From Siccirubricoccus sp. G192 (GTDB lineage Bacteria > Pseudomonadota > Alphaproteobacteria > Acetobacterales > Acetobacteraceae): DNA of 64,000 nucleotides. Within the stretch, counting starts at the first letter, position 1, and the number at the start of each line of letters is the position of its first letter. The notes beneath the pieces were generated by a model that searched no databases, was not told the DNA's origin, and saw only the letters and a list, made by a program, of their open reading frames with translations. The position numbers and the translations under genes were made by a program. The stretch spans positions 186,001 to 250,000 of the forward strand of contig NZ_JAHREN010000002.1 of NCBI RefSeq assembly GCF_019084075.1, given 5' to 3'. This document shows positions 20,311 through 30,275 of this stretch, one piece after another.

Positions 20311-21743
20311 CCTCGTCGAACGTGACCTTGGGTGTGGCTGACGCCAAGCCGCCAGTCTGGCGCCGGGCGGCAACCCTGGCCGCCGTCACCGCCGCGGGCG
20401 CCATCCTGCTCCTGGTCTCCAACCTGTGGCTCGTGCTCCGTCAACAGGGTTGGCTCGACAGCACGCGGGAGGAAATCGCGCGCGAGCGGACGGCTGTCGG
20501 CGCCGAGCGCGGGCGGGTCGAGGCGCAACTGGCGCAATTCGAGCAGGTGCAGGCGCAGATTGCGGCGTTGAACGGCCAGGCGCAAGGCCTCTCGATTCGC
20601 ATCGAAGGACTTCGCAGCGAGACGCGCGACCTCGACCCGCTGAAGCTTCAGCGCGACCAGGCCGTGACCGAAAGGGAGCAGTCACTTGAGGCGCAGCGTC
20701 GTGCGGAAGCTGCGCGGGGCGATGCCGTGGCGACCCTGCGACGAACGACGGCCGAGCTCGACCGCATGCGATCGGCGACCCAGACCGCCCAGGGGGAATT
20801 GGAGAAGATCAGGCGTGACGCCGCGACGGCCCAGGAAGACCTGCGCCGCCTGCAGACAGAGCGCAACACCGCGGATGCGGCGGCCCGTGCAGCAGCTTCC
20901 GCCCGCCAGGAAGCAGAGGGCCAGGCTGAAGCGGCATCCCGGGCTCTCGACAAGGCGCGGCAGGACGCTGCGGCCGCGCAGCGCGAACTGGAAACGCAGC
21001 GCGCCGCTCTTGCTGCTCAGCGCCTGGAGGTTACCTCGACGGAGGCGCGGCACGTCGAGGCGGAGCGCGCTCTCCAGGCATTGCAGGATCGGTCTAAGCA
21101 GGCCCAGGCCGCGGTGGACGAGATTGAAACCCAGCGGCGTCGTCTGGCCGACGAGGTCAAGCGACTGCGCGACGAGCAGGCGACCATCCAGGCTTCCAGC
21201 GAGGCCGCCCAGCGGAAAGAATCCGACCTGCAGCGCCGGATCGCCCCACTGCAGGCCGCATACGAAGAGGCCGAACGGAGTCGCCAGGCGGCCTTGCAGG
21301 AACGGATCGCCCTGGTCGGGCAGATCGATGCCGCAAAGGCCGAACGCTCGCGGCTGCAGGATCTTGCTGCCGAACGGCAGACGATCACGCGCGCCATTAC
21401 CGAGGTTCAGGCACAATTGACCTCCCTACGGGCGGAACTTGCCGCCTTGCGGAGCAGCAAGGAACAAGCGCAGGCCGACCTGGTTCGGACACAGCAGGTG
21501 GCGGAGGGCGCTCGCGTCGCGCGCAGCGAACAGGAGCGCTTGCGCGGAGAACTGGCGGACCAGCTCGTGCGGTTGAAGGCGCAGCGTGATGCGCTGGACC
21601 AAGAACGCACGGCGGTGCTCGCCGGCCTTACACAGGCCGAAATGCGCCTGGCCGAGCTTCGTCGCCATTCCGCTGAAACCAATGCCAGCATCCCGCCCAC
21701 TGCCGGGAACGCGATGCCGACCAGCGGCGGGGGAGATCGCTAG
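20307..21743 (+). CDS. Membrane-anchored coiled-coil protein
   Basis: 478 aa with no recognised enzyme domain. One hydrophobic segment at about residues 22-45 (TLAAVTAAGAILLLVSNLWLVL) would anchor the N-terminus in the inner membrane. Almost all the rest, to about residue 450, is heptad-rich, Ala/Gln/Arg/Glu-dominated coiled coil, followed by a short flexible tail. The TTG at 20307 overlaps the helicase stop; a GTG fifteen bases further in is an alternative. The next gene begins two bases after its stop. It probably forms a rod or scaffold with the coiled-coil AAA+ protein that follows. Confidence 0.75.
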   Translation: MTSSNVTLGVADAKPPVWRRAATLAAVTAAGAILLLVSNLWLVLRQQGWLDSTREEIARERTAVGAERGRVEAQLAQFEQVQAQIAALNGQAQGLSIRIEGLRSETRDLDPLKLQRDQAVTEREQSLEAQRRAEAARGDAVATLRRTTAELDRMRSATQTAQGELEKIRRDAATAQEDLRRLQTERNTADAAARAAASARQEAEGQAEAASRALDKARQDAAAAQRELETQRAALAAQRLEVTSTEARHVEAERALQALQDRSKQAQAAVDEIETQRRRLADEVKRLRDEQATIQASSEAAQRKESDLQRRIAPLQAAYEEAERSRQAALQERIALVGQIDAAKAERSRLQDLAAERQTITRAITEVQAQLTSLRAELAALRSSKEQAQADLVRTQQVAEGARVARSEQERLRGELADQLVRLKAQRDALDQERTAVLAGLTQAEMRLAELRRHSAETNASIPPTAGNAMPTSGGGDR

Positions 21744-21745
21744 TC

Positions 21746-23968
21746 ATGAGCATGACCGAGCATTACCCGCTCTTGACCATTGTGGGCACGCTGCTGCTCG
21801 CGCTGTTGATCATGGCCATGGCCGGTGTCACTTGGTGGTTTGACGTGCGGCTTGCGCGGCTGCCCCAGGCCACGCGGCTGGAGGACCTGACGCAACGCAA
21901 CAGCGCCCTGATCGGCCAGATCACCGAGAATCAGGCTGAGCTGGCAGAGATCCAGCGCCGGATCCTCGACCGGGACCGCATTGCGGCGGAGGTTGCTGCA
22001 CTGACACATCAGCTCGAGGCGGTGAGAGCCGAGATGGCCGCGATGGCCGATACCGAGTTGCAGATTGAGGAATTGAAGCGGCGAGCTGCCGATACCGCGC
22101 TGCAGGACGCCGAGATCCGGCAGCAGCTAGAAGCCAGGAAGGCCGAGAAAGAGGCCGTCGAGTCCGCACTGAAGGCCGCAGAGGATCAGCTTGCGGGCCT
22201 GCCGAACAACATCGGCGCGCTGCGCCGGGATGTCGAACAGTTGCGCGGTGCGCGGCAGCAGCTTGAGGGAGAGCTGGCGGAACTGCGCAACGACCGGGCG
22301 ACACTGACTGCGGCGCGCGAGGAGACGGTATTGCTCACGGCGCGCAAGGCGGCGTTAGAGGAAGAACTGACGCGCATCACGGCGCAGCACGAGAAGCAAC
22401 GCGCCGCGCGTGCAGGGCTGGAGGCGGGACTCGCGACAATGCTGGAACAGAAGAGAGCGCTGCAGGCCGACATTGCCGTGCTTCAGCCGTTGAGGGCGGA
22501 AGCGCAGGCCTTGGCCGCCGACCGCGCTCAGCTGATGCGCGAGAACGAACGGTTCCGGGATGAAAGACAGGGCCTGGCTGGCACGCTGGGAGAGGCCAAA
22601 GCCGCGGTGGCGGATGCGCAGCAGGAACTGACCGAACTGCAGGCCAATATAGGCGATCTGCAAAAGATACGCCAGGAAGTAGAAGCCCTGGCGGCATGCA
22701 AGGCTGCGCTTGAGCTCGAGATCAAGAAGGCGCAAGGCCAACTTGGCGGACCGGGTCCGGCAGCGGATGATGACGGCGACGACGACCTGCGCCGGCTTCC
22801 GGCCTGCCTTGCCATCCATGGCACGACTCCACGACCGGTTCAGGAAGAGTCTGCCGCGATCGAGGAGGTGCGGAAGAACCTCAGCCAGCATGGGCTGCAA
22901 TACCACCCACGTACCGTCGACGCCTTCCACACCTCGCTTAAGATCAACGAGGTGGCCCAGCTGACGGTGCTCGCCGGCGTCTCCGGCACAGGAAAGAGCC
23001 TGCTGCCCCGTCGCTACGCCGAAGCCATGGGCATGAGCTTCCTGCCCATGGCCGTGGAGCCCCGCTGGGACAGCCCGCAGGATCTGCTCGGCTTCTACAA
23101 CTACGTCGAGAAGCGCTACCGCGCCACCGACCTGGCCCGCGCCCTGGTCCACATGGACCCGCACAACACCTCGGGGCTCTGCGGAGAGCCGCTGGGCGAC
23201 AGGATGCTACTGGTTCTGCTCGACGAAATGAACCTCGCCAGGGTGGAGTATTACTTCTCGGAATTCCTCAGCCGGCTGGAGATCCGCCCACGCTGGAGCG
23301 CCGACATCGGTTTAGAGGCGCGCCACCAGGCCGCGATGCCGCTCGATACGCGAGGACGAAAGGGAGGCAGCGTGCCGCTCTTCCCGTCGCACAACGTGCT
23401 GTTCGTCGGCACGATGAACGATGATGAAAGCACCCTTTCGCTGTCGGACAAGGTGCTTGACCGGAGCAACGTCTTGCAGTTTCCGGCCCCTGCCACCTTC
23501 GATCCCGTCGGAAACGAGCGCATCGTGCAGACCCGTTCTGCGGACGGGCAAATCGACTTCCGGAACTGGCGGAAGTGGATCCGCGGCTCGGACCGCATTG
23601 ATCACACCGAGGCGCAGAAGGTCCAGCAGGTCATCAACCGCCTGGCGGATATCATGCGCCGATGCGGCCGTCCCTTCGGCCACCGACTGAACGAGGCAGT
23701 GATGGCCTATGTGGTAAACCACCCAAAAAGTACCGCGGGCAAGCTGCGCATCGAGGAGGCGCTTGCAGACCAGGTCGAGTTCCGCATCCTGCCTAAGCTC
23801 CGGGGCGTGATGATCGATGAGGGCGACAACGGAAGGGCGCTCGAAGACATCGTCGCGCTGCTGCGGGGCGACTTGCACGACAGCGGCTTCGCCAACCACC
23901 TACGTGATATGCTTTCCTGCAGCATAAGCCAGTTCAACTGGCGGGGCCTGGACCGCAACCGGTCCTAG
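21746..23968 (+). CDS. Membrane-anchored coiled-coil protein with C-terminal McrB-like AAA+ ATPase
   Basis: 740 aa. A transmembrane segment at about residues 10-34 is followed by a long coiled coil (about 45-340). The C-terminal AAA+ domain of the McrB type has Walker A GVSGTGKS (about 411-418), Walker B LLVLLDEMNLARVEYY (about 489-504) and a McrB-like sensor motif GTMNDDESTLSLSDKVLDR (about 555-573). Classical McrB GTPases have MNTAD here, so nucleotide preference may differ. GGGGGAG precedes the ATG. The coiled-coil plus McrB plan is the hallmark of CoCoNuT-type relatives of McrBC; the N-terminal membrane anchor is an extra feature. It is followed three bases later by the DUF2357-like gene, in the position of McrC. 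Confidence 0.8.
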   Translation: MSMTEHYPLLTIVGTLLLALLIMAMAGVTWWFDVRLARLPQATRLEDLTQRNSALIGQITENQAELAEIQRRILDRDRIAAEVAALTHQLEAVRAEMAAMADTELQIEELKRRAADTALQDAEIRQQLEARKAEKEAVESALKAAEDQLAGLPNNIGALRRDVEQLRGARQQLEGELAELRNDRATLTAAREETVLLTARKAALEEELTRITAQHEKQRAARAGLEAGLATMLEQKRALQADIAVLQPLRAEAQALAADRAQLMRENERFRDERQGLAGTLGEAKAAVADAQQELTELQANIGDLQKIRQEVEALAACKAALELEIKKAQGQLGGPGPAADDDGDDDLRRLPACLAIHGTTPRPVQEESAAIEEVRKNLSQHGLQYHPRTVDAFHTSLKINEVAQLTVLAGVSGTGKSLLPRRYAEAMGMSFLPMAVEPRWDSPQDLLGFYNYVEKRYRATDLARALVHMDPHNTSGLCGEPLGDRMLLVLLDEMNLARVEYYFSEFLSRLEIRPRWSADIGLEARHQAAMPLDTRGRKGGSVPLFPSHNVLFVGTMNDDESTLSLSDKVLDRSNVLQFPAPATFDPVGNERIVQTRSADGQIDFRNWRKWIRGSDRIDHTEAQKVQQVINRLADIMRRCGRPFGHRLNEAVMAYVVNHPKSTAGKLRIEEALADQVEFRILPKLRGVMIDEGDNGRALEDIVALLRGDLHDSGFANHLRDMLSCSISQFNWRGLDRNRS

Positions 23969-23970
23969 GC

Positions 23971-25528
23971 ATGCGCATCCAGCACTGGAATCGCCCCTGG
24001 GCCGGGCTGGACACGACCGCGTCGCGCTACGTGGAGGCGGAGGGCCTTGACATAGCGCTGTCTCCGCAAGTGGCTGGATGGCTGTGCGTGGACGATCTGA
24101 AGGCGGTTCGTGTTGATGCACGCGACCACCACGGCAAGAGCGAGGCCGATTTCAGGATCCCCGATGGCAGGCAGGTGACCGCGCTGCCGCTTCCGCTGCG
24201 GCATAGCGGGCCCCAGGCGTTTTCTGCCGACGGCAACGGCTTCCTGCTCGACTGGCGCTGCCTGCCGGAACGCCCATCCGACAGCCTTGTGCCGGACGAC
24301 GACGCGCAGCGGCGCGCCACGGCACTGCTTGACCGCGTCAAGGCGGTCTGGGCCCGCATCCGGGAGGTCGAGGAGGCGCTGGCGACACCCGCCGCGATGT
24401 GGCAGTGCCTCCAGGATATCTGGCTGCACGGGACCCAGGCCGAACCTGAGATGGATCTCATCGTGCGGCAGGCGCGCGAGTTACCCCCCTGTCCTGGAGC
24501 ATCTTTGCAAGGCGCCGAGGCGAGTGCTGCGGCGCACCTCACGCATGCTGCCGCTGGCCCGAGTGCAGGAGATGGACCGGAAGACGATGCTCTGGCTGGC
24601 CCGGCAGCCTGGGGAGACCATCGCTGAGCGCGCCGGCGACCGTCAGCGCTTACAGGCCGTCGTGCGGGAAGAGAATTTTAACACGCTCGAAAACCGGGTT
24701 CTGCTCAGCTATGCGCGGCTCGCAGCGGAAATTGCGCATGACTATGTGCAGCGGCACCAGCGTTCCGATTCGGCCCGCGTCCACCAGGTTCGGACCTATG
24801 ACGAGCGATGTGGGCGGTTGGCACGCGATCTCCGGGCGCTCGGCGTCCAGGTGGCCAGTCCTGACGTGACACCGAACTTCGTCCTGCAGAGCAATTGGCA
24901 CTACCAGCAGGTCTGGGCGGCATGGCACGAGTTACTGCGGCGCCACCGTGCGTTGGATGAGTTGTGGCGCTGGCAAGCTCGCTCTTGGGAGGAACTGAGC
25001 GCGCTGGCCACCATCGTGGCCGTTCAGTCCATCCCGGGCGCGCAGCCCGTTGCTCTGTCCGCCATTGTCTTCCGTGATGAGCAGGAGAGAGGCTGCTGGA
25101 TTGATCATGTCAATCCGATAGCCGTCTTCTTCCTGCAACGGCAGCAGGCAGTGCTCGAGATTGCCTACCGGCAGTTTTCCCGCGCTACCAGGCTTGCGGC
25201 CTTCGGTGCGGCGATCTGGCTGCGGGTGGGCCGACCGGACCGGCAGGACGACCTTGGCCGCTGGGCAATCTGGCCCTTGTGGAGCGCCGATGGCGGGCTT
25301 GAGCCGGGCGAGACACACGAGGTGAGCGCATTGCTGGCGCAAGGCAGAGGGGAAAACCTGCTGGGTGGGATCACCTTGCGCCCGACGGGGCGTGGGCTGC
25401 CGGCACAGCGCATCACGAACGGAAAGGTGTCCTGCCTGACGCTGGGGACCGCCGGCCAACTCTTGGCTGACGGCATTTCCAACCTGCGCGAGGTCATTCT
25501 CCGGCAGGTACTCGGGGAGCATGCGTAA
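23971..25528 (+). CDS. DUF2357-like protein (McrC-position partner), one frameshift
   Basis: Composite of two frames joined at a run of six C (24484-24489). One C fewer gives ELPPVLEHLCKAPRRVLRR without a break, for a protein of about 518 aa. The central part matches the DUF2357 pattern (ENFNTLENRVLLSYARLAAEIAHDYVQ ... NWHYQQVWAAWHELLRRHRALDELW). Many DUF2357 proteins end in a PD-(D/E)XK nuclease domain, but a clear D...ExK was not found here, so catalytic activity is unproven. It sits directly after the McrB-like ATPase, as nuclease subunits do in McrBC-type operons. Stop and next start overlap as TAATG, indicating coupling. Confidence 0.7.
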
Positions 25529-27910
25529 TGCGACGCATGGCGGGTCTCGAACTGGATGGTTGGCGTGACCACGCCTGCCGGGGCTGGCGGGTAGACGGCG
25601 AGGCCACGCCTGAAGGCCACGCCGACCTGGTAGAAGGTGGCCACGCAACGGTCGTCGTAACGCATAAGGCTGTGGCCGTCGGTGGTCCACAGGCCATGCA
25701 CTCCCCCATCGGGCGCGGCGGCGGTTGGGGCGATATTGGCCATCCCAGGCTGCGGAGGCCGCTGGCCTCCCTCTGGTCGGCGTTTCTCGGCGGAGCGCCG
25801 GTTCCTTCATGGGCCTCCGACCTGCGCGCTGCCACCGACGCCCTGACCAGGCATGCGCAAGACCTCGTCTTCTGCATGCCTGACCGGCCAGAGATGGACG
25901 AGGAGCGTCAGCAGGAGCTGCTCGGGGCACTGACGCGCGCGAAGGGACCGAGGGTCACCTTGCTTTGGCGACCAGTTGCCATGCTGCTTGGTTGGATGGG
26001 GACACCCGAGGGGCATGGGGCCCGCGACAAGATGCGGGTAGCCTGCCTGCAGCATGTTTCAGATGGGTTCGGAATTGCAGTACCTCACGCTGCGCCGCCT
26101 GCCGGCCGAAGACCACGTGCTGGTGCCGGAGCGTGCAGGCTTTGGCCAAGTTGTCGCACCTCACCTCGGGCTCCAGGGGCTGCATGACGATGCCGAACAG
26201 GCCATCGCGCAAGCCAATGGCCTGACATTGACCGACTTGTCAGGGCGCCCCCGTCTGCAGGACGACCAGTTGTTCGCCCCCTGCCCTGTTCTGAAGACGG
26301 AGGTCTTCCGCCTCGAGAATGCTGATTGGCGGCTCCTGCGAGCGCCAGCAACCGGGGTGCTGCCGCAACGGGCCGGATCAGTAGATGCACTCGGAGACCT
26401 GGCGGCCGACATTGTCCTGCTATCGACGCCTCTTGCCGCTCGCCACCACGGATGGTTGCGAACGGTCTTGGGGAAGTTGACCGTTCCGGTACAAATCCTT
26501 GCCTCCGGCACCTCGGCCAGGGGTTGCTTGGAGGCAGCGCGACGGATCGCGCGCGGCGCGCCGCATTACCTTGACCGGCTCGATCCGGTGGCGCTTGTCG
26601 TGCTGCGGCTAGGTGAGCCGGTGTTCGAGGACCTGATACCGGCTGGCGCCATTGTCCCGGGCAACAGGGAGTATGTCTCGCCGCCCATCAGGAACATGGT
26701 ATGGGGCCGCGGCATGGCAACAGCCCAGTTCTTCCTCCGCAAGGGCCAGCATGAGATCCGACGCTGGGTAACCCCTGAAGTGCCCGCACCGGATGGCGAA
26801 GAACACCTCCTCATCCAGCTGAAGCAACGTCCGGCGCAGGGTTGGGCAGCGCTGACAATTAGCTCGGCCAGCTGGGACTACCTAGCCCGGAACCCGGTAC
26901 GACTGGACTGGATGACGCTGGAGCGCGAGAGTCGGTCGGGCGATGAAATTCTGGCATCGCTACGCCAGCCGCGGCCTGTTGTGCCTCAACGCGTTCACCA
27001 GCCGGCGGGCATGTTGGCTTGGGAAGGCATGCCTGGCCGGGAGGGTCTGGGCGACCTGTTGGCGCGGTTCGATGTTGGCCGGCCGGGTGATATCAGCGAG
27101 CTCGCCGACACCATACGGTGGAGTCCCCGGGCACAGGACGGTTCTCGCCTACGCGCCATTGGCAGCGACGGAGACTTGCCGCCGGCGTTGGATCACGTCG
27201 CCCTAGTCAACCTTCAGCGGGCCGCAGAGGCGCTATCCAAATACCTCATGGAGAAGGTTGCGCGGCAGCGAGGCCTAGCCAACAACGGTCCGCTGCTGGC
27301 GCTTACCTGGATGTACGAACGCTGCCCGGCGGAAGTGGTGCGGGAGATTGTCGGCGCCGTAAGGTGCGTTCTCGAGAACCGCAGGCACGTGTTCCTCGAA
27401 CCTGTCGCAAGCACGACTGTCGTCATGCATGGTGCCGGGCGGGTGGTACGCGAGCCAGGCGATCTGATCGAACTAATACCCAGGGTGCTCGACTGGCTTG
27501 CCGATGCAAGTTCGCTCAATAATGGGCTGGGTTTGCTCGCTGGCATAATGTCGCGCCCGGCGGCAACGTCGCGCATCCTTTCGCAACTCGACATGGACCA
27601 CTTGGCCGCTGGGCTGATGGGAATCCTGCGGCGCCTGACCAGGCAGCGTATTTCGGGCAGCCGGCTGAAGTATGCACTCATCGCCATGGTAGGCCTGCTT
27701 AGGGTCAGGGAACATGACCCTTGGGCATTGGTCGCAGATCGGTCGCGCTGGGCCACCTCGTTCGTGGAGATCCTGCGCCAGGAAACCGGGTATCTTCGGG
27801 GTGCCCAGGCCAGCAGGACCATTGAAAGCATCGCCGAAGTCATCATGATGCTTGAGGGAGTAGGCGGCCGCCCCGACATCTTCTCCGTTTTGGAAACCAT
27901 CGAAGAATGA
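25528..27910 (+). CDS. Hsp70/ASKHA-like protein ending the operon, one frameshift
   Basis: Two frames join at 26065-26067 (GGG; one G fewer gives QHVSDGSELQYLTLRRL), for about 793 aa. The N-terminal half resembles actin/Hsp70-fold nucleotide-binding proteins: a short GGG-containing loop after VGGPQ, a middle region LVFCMPDRPE / VTLLWRPVAMLLGW, and an ILASGTSARGCLEAARRIARGAPHYLDRLDPV stretch where Hsp70-like proteins bind the nucleotide. The C-terminal 300 residues are helical and unrecognised. Hsp70-like proteins have been reported in helicase-containing CoCoNuT loci, which supports grouping these five genes. The fold call is from pattern only. Confidence 0.6.
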
Positions 27911-28025
27911 ACTGGGCGTTGGATTGCGCTGTAATACAGTCCAGCCGAGCGCCATTGTGGCTTCAGTGTGGCCGTGTTGCACGGGTCATCGGCGTGGACG
28001 CACTGGGCCTTACCTGCGTTGCGCG

Positions 28026-28182
28026 TTACGCGATGCGGACGTACTCCGGCCGTCCGAGTTCGAGCATGCGATTCAGCACGTCGGCGGCAATCGCCACCTC
28101 GGTCGCTTGGCGCCCGTCCGTCTGCGAGCGTAGCCCATTGCCGATGACGCGTTTCCACCGCGACACGGCAGCCTCGACCAAG
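28026..28182 (-). mobile_element. C-terminal remnant of an IS5-family transposase
   Basis: The minus strand reads VSRWKRVIGNGLRSQTDGRQ, then TEVAIAADVLNRMLELGRPEYVRIA and a stop, the typical end of an IS5-type transposase. No upstream catalytic part is present. The remnant lies between the five-gene operon and the next module and marks an old insertion boundary. Confidence 0.7.
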
Positions 28183-28208
28183 AGCAACCGTCCTATGGCG
28201 TGACCCCC

Positions 28209-28937
28209 TCAGGCGGGAGGAAGGGACGGTGGGCTGGGCACATAGCCGTCCGAGGGCACTGACACGCCGCCCTCCCAGCGGAACCGCAGCACCTCGTCGG
28301 CACCCGAGAAGGCCTCCTCTGCCCGGCTACCGCCAAGCAGCTTGAGCACTGGATCCACCACCAGAGACTTCAGTTTCGCCGGGCCTGAGACCTCTATAAT
28401 GGGCACAAGATAGAACCACGAAGCGTCCCGCGCGGGCCGCGCCCGCCTCTCCTCAGCATCGGCCTCATCTTCGCCGTTCGAGGGGTCCTTGAGCCACCAG
28501 AACAGCCGCTCCGCGCGCAGTTCTTCCTGCTGGTCGGAGCGTGGCCAAAAGCGCGTAATCTCGTCGAGGTCCTCCTCCCAGCCGCCCAGCTTCGACCAGG
28601 CGACGATCAGGCATGGGAAGCCGAGCGCCGCCGTGGGCGATCCGAGCCGTCCGAGGTCGGCCACGACGGAGAGGGCTCCGAGATTCCGCCGCCCACCCCG
28701 CCCGTGGCGCCTCTCCTTGGCAGGGAAGGTCCAGCGCCATCCCCGGAGAACCCAGACGTTCGCGTCGTAGTAGGCGTCGTCGTCAGGCGCATTGTCCTCT
28801 TCGCCAAAGGACACACTGGCGTCATCGCCGAGGCCCAGCAGGGTTTTCTGCAGTTCGTCCTTAAACGCCTCGATCTCTGAGCCGAACGCCTCCATCACCC
28901 GCGCGGCGTTTAGCAGGTTTTCCCCCCGGTCCGTCAT
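28209..28937 (-). CDS. Uncharacterised acidic protein coupled to an upstream nuclease
   Basis: 242 aa from the ATG at 28937, chosen because GAGGAGG lies seven bases upstream and the ATG overlaps the preceding stop (ATGA). The N-terminal 60 residues are helical; an acidic patch (GEEDNAPDDDAYYD) precedes a tryptophan-rich stretch (VWVLRGWRWTFP). The middle reads LGFPCLIVAWSK. No family was recognised. The coupling to the PD-(D/E)XK gene suggests the two act together, for example as effector and sensor or immunity protein; this is inference. Confidence 0.6.
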   Translation of the reverse strand: MTDRGENLLNAARVMEAFGSEIEAFKDELQKTLLGLGDDASVSFGEEDNAPDDDAYYDANVWVLRGWRWTFPAKERRHGRGGRRNLGALSVVADLGRLGSPTAALGFPCLIVAWSKLGGWEEDLDEITRFWPRSDQQEELRAERLFWWLKDPSNGEDEADAEERRARPARDASWFYLVPIIEVSGPAKLKSLVVDPVLKLLGGSRAEEAFSGADEVLRFRWEGGVSVPSDGYVPSPPSLPPA

Positions 28938-29722
28938 CCCGACGCCTCCTCGCTTCGTGCCATCCAGAACACCGGCTCCCACGCCGGCTCGACGCGCACC
29001 CCGAGCCAGTCGGATCGCCTGCCCGGCGCGCGCCGGTAGAACACCTGGGGTATCACGGGGGTGCGGACAGGACCGGCGGACGCGGTGCGGTGGAAGCCCT
29101 CAAAAGGGTGTCTGCCGAGCGCTCGGAAGACGGACAGAACATCCTCCACCCAGCGTTGCAGCTGTTCGCTGCCGACGCCAAGTGGCCGCCGCTGGAGCCG
29201 GCGTGCGACGTCATGCCAGAGGATGACGTCCCGCCGCTCCCGCCAGGATCGGACCTCGGCTTCTCGGCCCGTGTGGCGGAGTTCGTCTTCGTCGCCGGCG
29301 AGCCTGGCCTCGGCAACCTCTCTCCGGTCGACAACAATCGCGTGCAGCGCCTCACCGATCTCGGTCGCGGGCCGCACGAAGTGCTCCCACTGGTCCAGAG
29401 CCTGCCGCTCGTCCAACGTGTAGCCACCCCACTTGGCCTCGACGACGATTACCAGCGGGACGCCGTTGGCGGTCCGGCACCGAATCAGGGCGTCTGGTTC
29501 GCGGCCGCCGCGCTTCGGTGGCCACAACTCGGCGTCGAGGACCTCGGCGCCGTGCAAGGCATCCTGCTCGAAGCCGGGGGCAGGAAACAGCCATTCCAGG
29601 ACCAAGCCGGCCTCCCTGGGCACGAGATAACGCAGTCCGCCGAACACCGCGTCGGTGACGATGTCCTCGGGCAGGCGCTCCAAGAAGCGGTTAATCTTTT
29701 TCTTCGCGATTGCCTGGAGCAT
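28934..29722 (-). CDS. PD-(D/E)XK superfamily nuclease-like protein
   Basis: 262 aa. A restriction-endonuclease-type core is visible: EPDALIRC (Asp77) followed by PLVIVVEAKWGG (Glu95, Lys97) and downstream glutamines, a D-(x17)-ExK spacing normal for the fold. The N-terminus (INRFLERLPEDIVTDAVFGGLRYL) is helical. The C-terminal part shows PVIPQVFYRRAPG and could bind DNA or a partner. It is the first gene of a two-gene unit with the acidic protein, on the opposite strand to the preceding operon, inside a defence-rich region. Confidence 0.65.
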   Translation of the reverse strand: MLQAIAKKKINRFLERLPEDIVTDAVFGGLRYLVPREAGLVLEWLFPAPGFEQDALHGAEVLDAELWPPKRGGREPDALIRCRTANGVPLVIVVEAKWGGYTLDERQALDQWEHFVRPATEIGEALHAIVVDRREVAEARLAGDEDELRHTGREAEVRSWRERRDVILWHDVARRLQRRPLGVGSEQLQRWVEDVLSVFRALGRHPFEGFHRTASAGPVRTPVIPQVFYRRAPGRRSDWLGVRVEPAWEPVFWMARSEEASG

Positions 29723-30242
29723 CCACGATCCTTTCCCCCGGCGTGCCTGCCCGCCAGTACCGGATCCGGTACTGATCTCAACGATCTCGAGCCGGCAATG
29801 GTCCCTCTCCTACTCCGACTTGGCGATGATCCGCCGCCACTAGGGCAAGGCCAGGAATGCCCGCTGGGCTTCCTGTGTGGTCTCCGCACGCCGAGTAGCC
29901 TCCGCTATCTTAGCTTCCTGTCAACGGCACAGGGGCTGGCCCTCGGCGAGGAAATCAAGGCTCATGATGTCTACCTCGGGCGTAGCCCACGAGCACCGTG
30001 CTGGCTCCCTACCCAGCCCATTGTACATACATGTCACATTCGAAACGGCATTTTGGATAAGTTGTTCAAGGCGCTCAGGGCGGTCTGGTAGCGCCGGGCT
30101 CCGGGCGGCGGCGCCATACCGTAGCCCGTACCGGGGGCGGTCGGTCCGCTGCGACCTGCCTCCTCCGCGATAGCCGCCCGCTATCGGCTGTCGTCCGCTT
30201 TCGAGAATTTCACCTTCGAAATGTCTTGCGCGAGGGCACGCT
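29723..30242. other. Intergenic region between divergent modules
   Basis: About 520 bases with no gene I can support. Several short open frames are broken and lack ribosome-binding sites. It contains the divergent promoters for the nuclease pair (minus) and the MerR-VIT/vWA pair (plus). A short minus-strand stretch near 29.99 kb reads VLVGYAR, like the start of a resolvase, but stops at once. Confidence 0.4.
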
Positions 30243-30265
30243 TTTCGACAAAAATCTTGTCGAAA
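30243..30265. promoter_or_regulatory. Perfect palindrome before the MerR-type gene, likely operator
   Basis: TTTCGACAA and TTGTCGAAA arms, a perfect 9-bp inverted repeat with a five-base AAATC spacer, ending ten bases before the start codon. Position and symmetry fit an operator for the dimeric MerR-type regulator encoded next, giving autoregulation of the two-gene unit. The small spacing to the start means binding could also block ribosome access or mark the transcription start. Confidence 0.6.
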
Positions 30266-30275
30266 GGTCTGCCCA

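Noticed and set aside
24287..25528. PD-(D/E)XK active site in the DUF2357-like protein
   Set aside because: Candidate residues near LEIAYRQF and PGETHEV do not show the required D...ExK spacing.
29850..30075. Possible genes in the 29.7-30.2 kb gap, including a VLVGYAR resolvase-like start
   Set aside because: Stops follow at once in each frame, no ribosome-binding site, and only a few residues match; too short to call.
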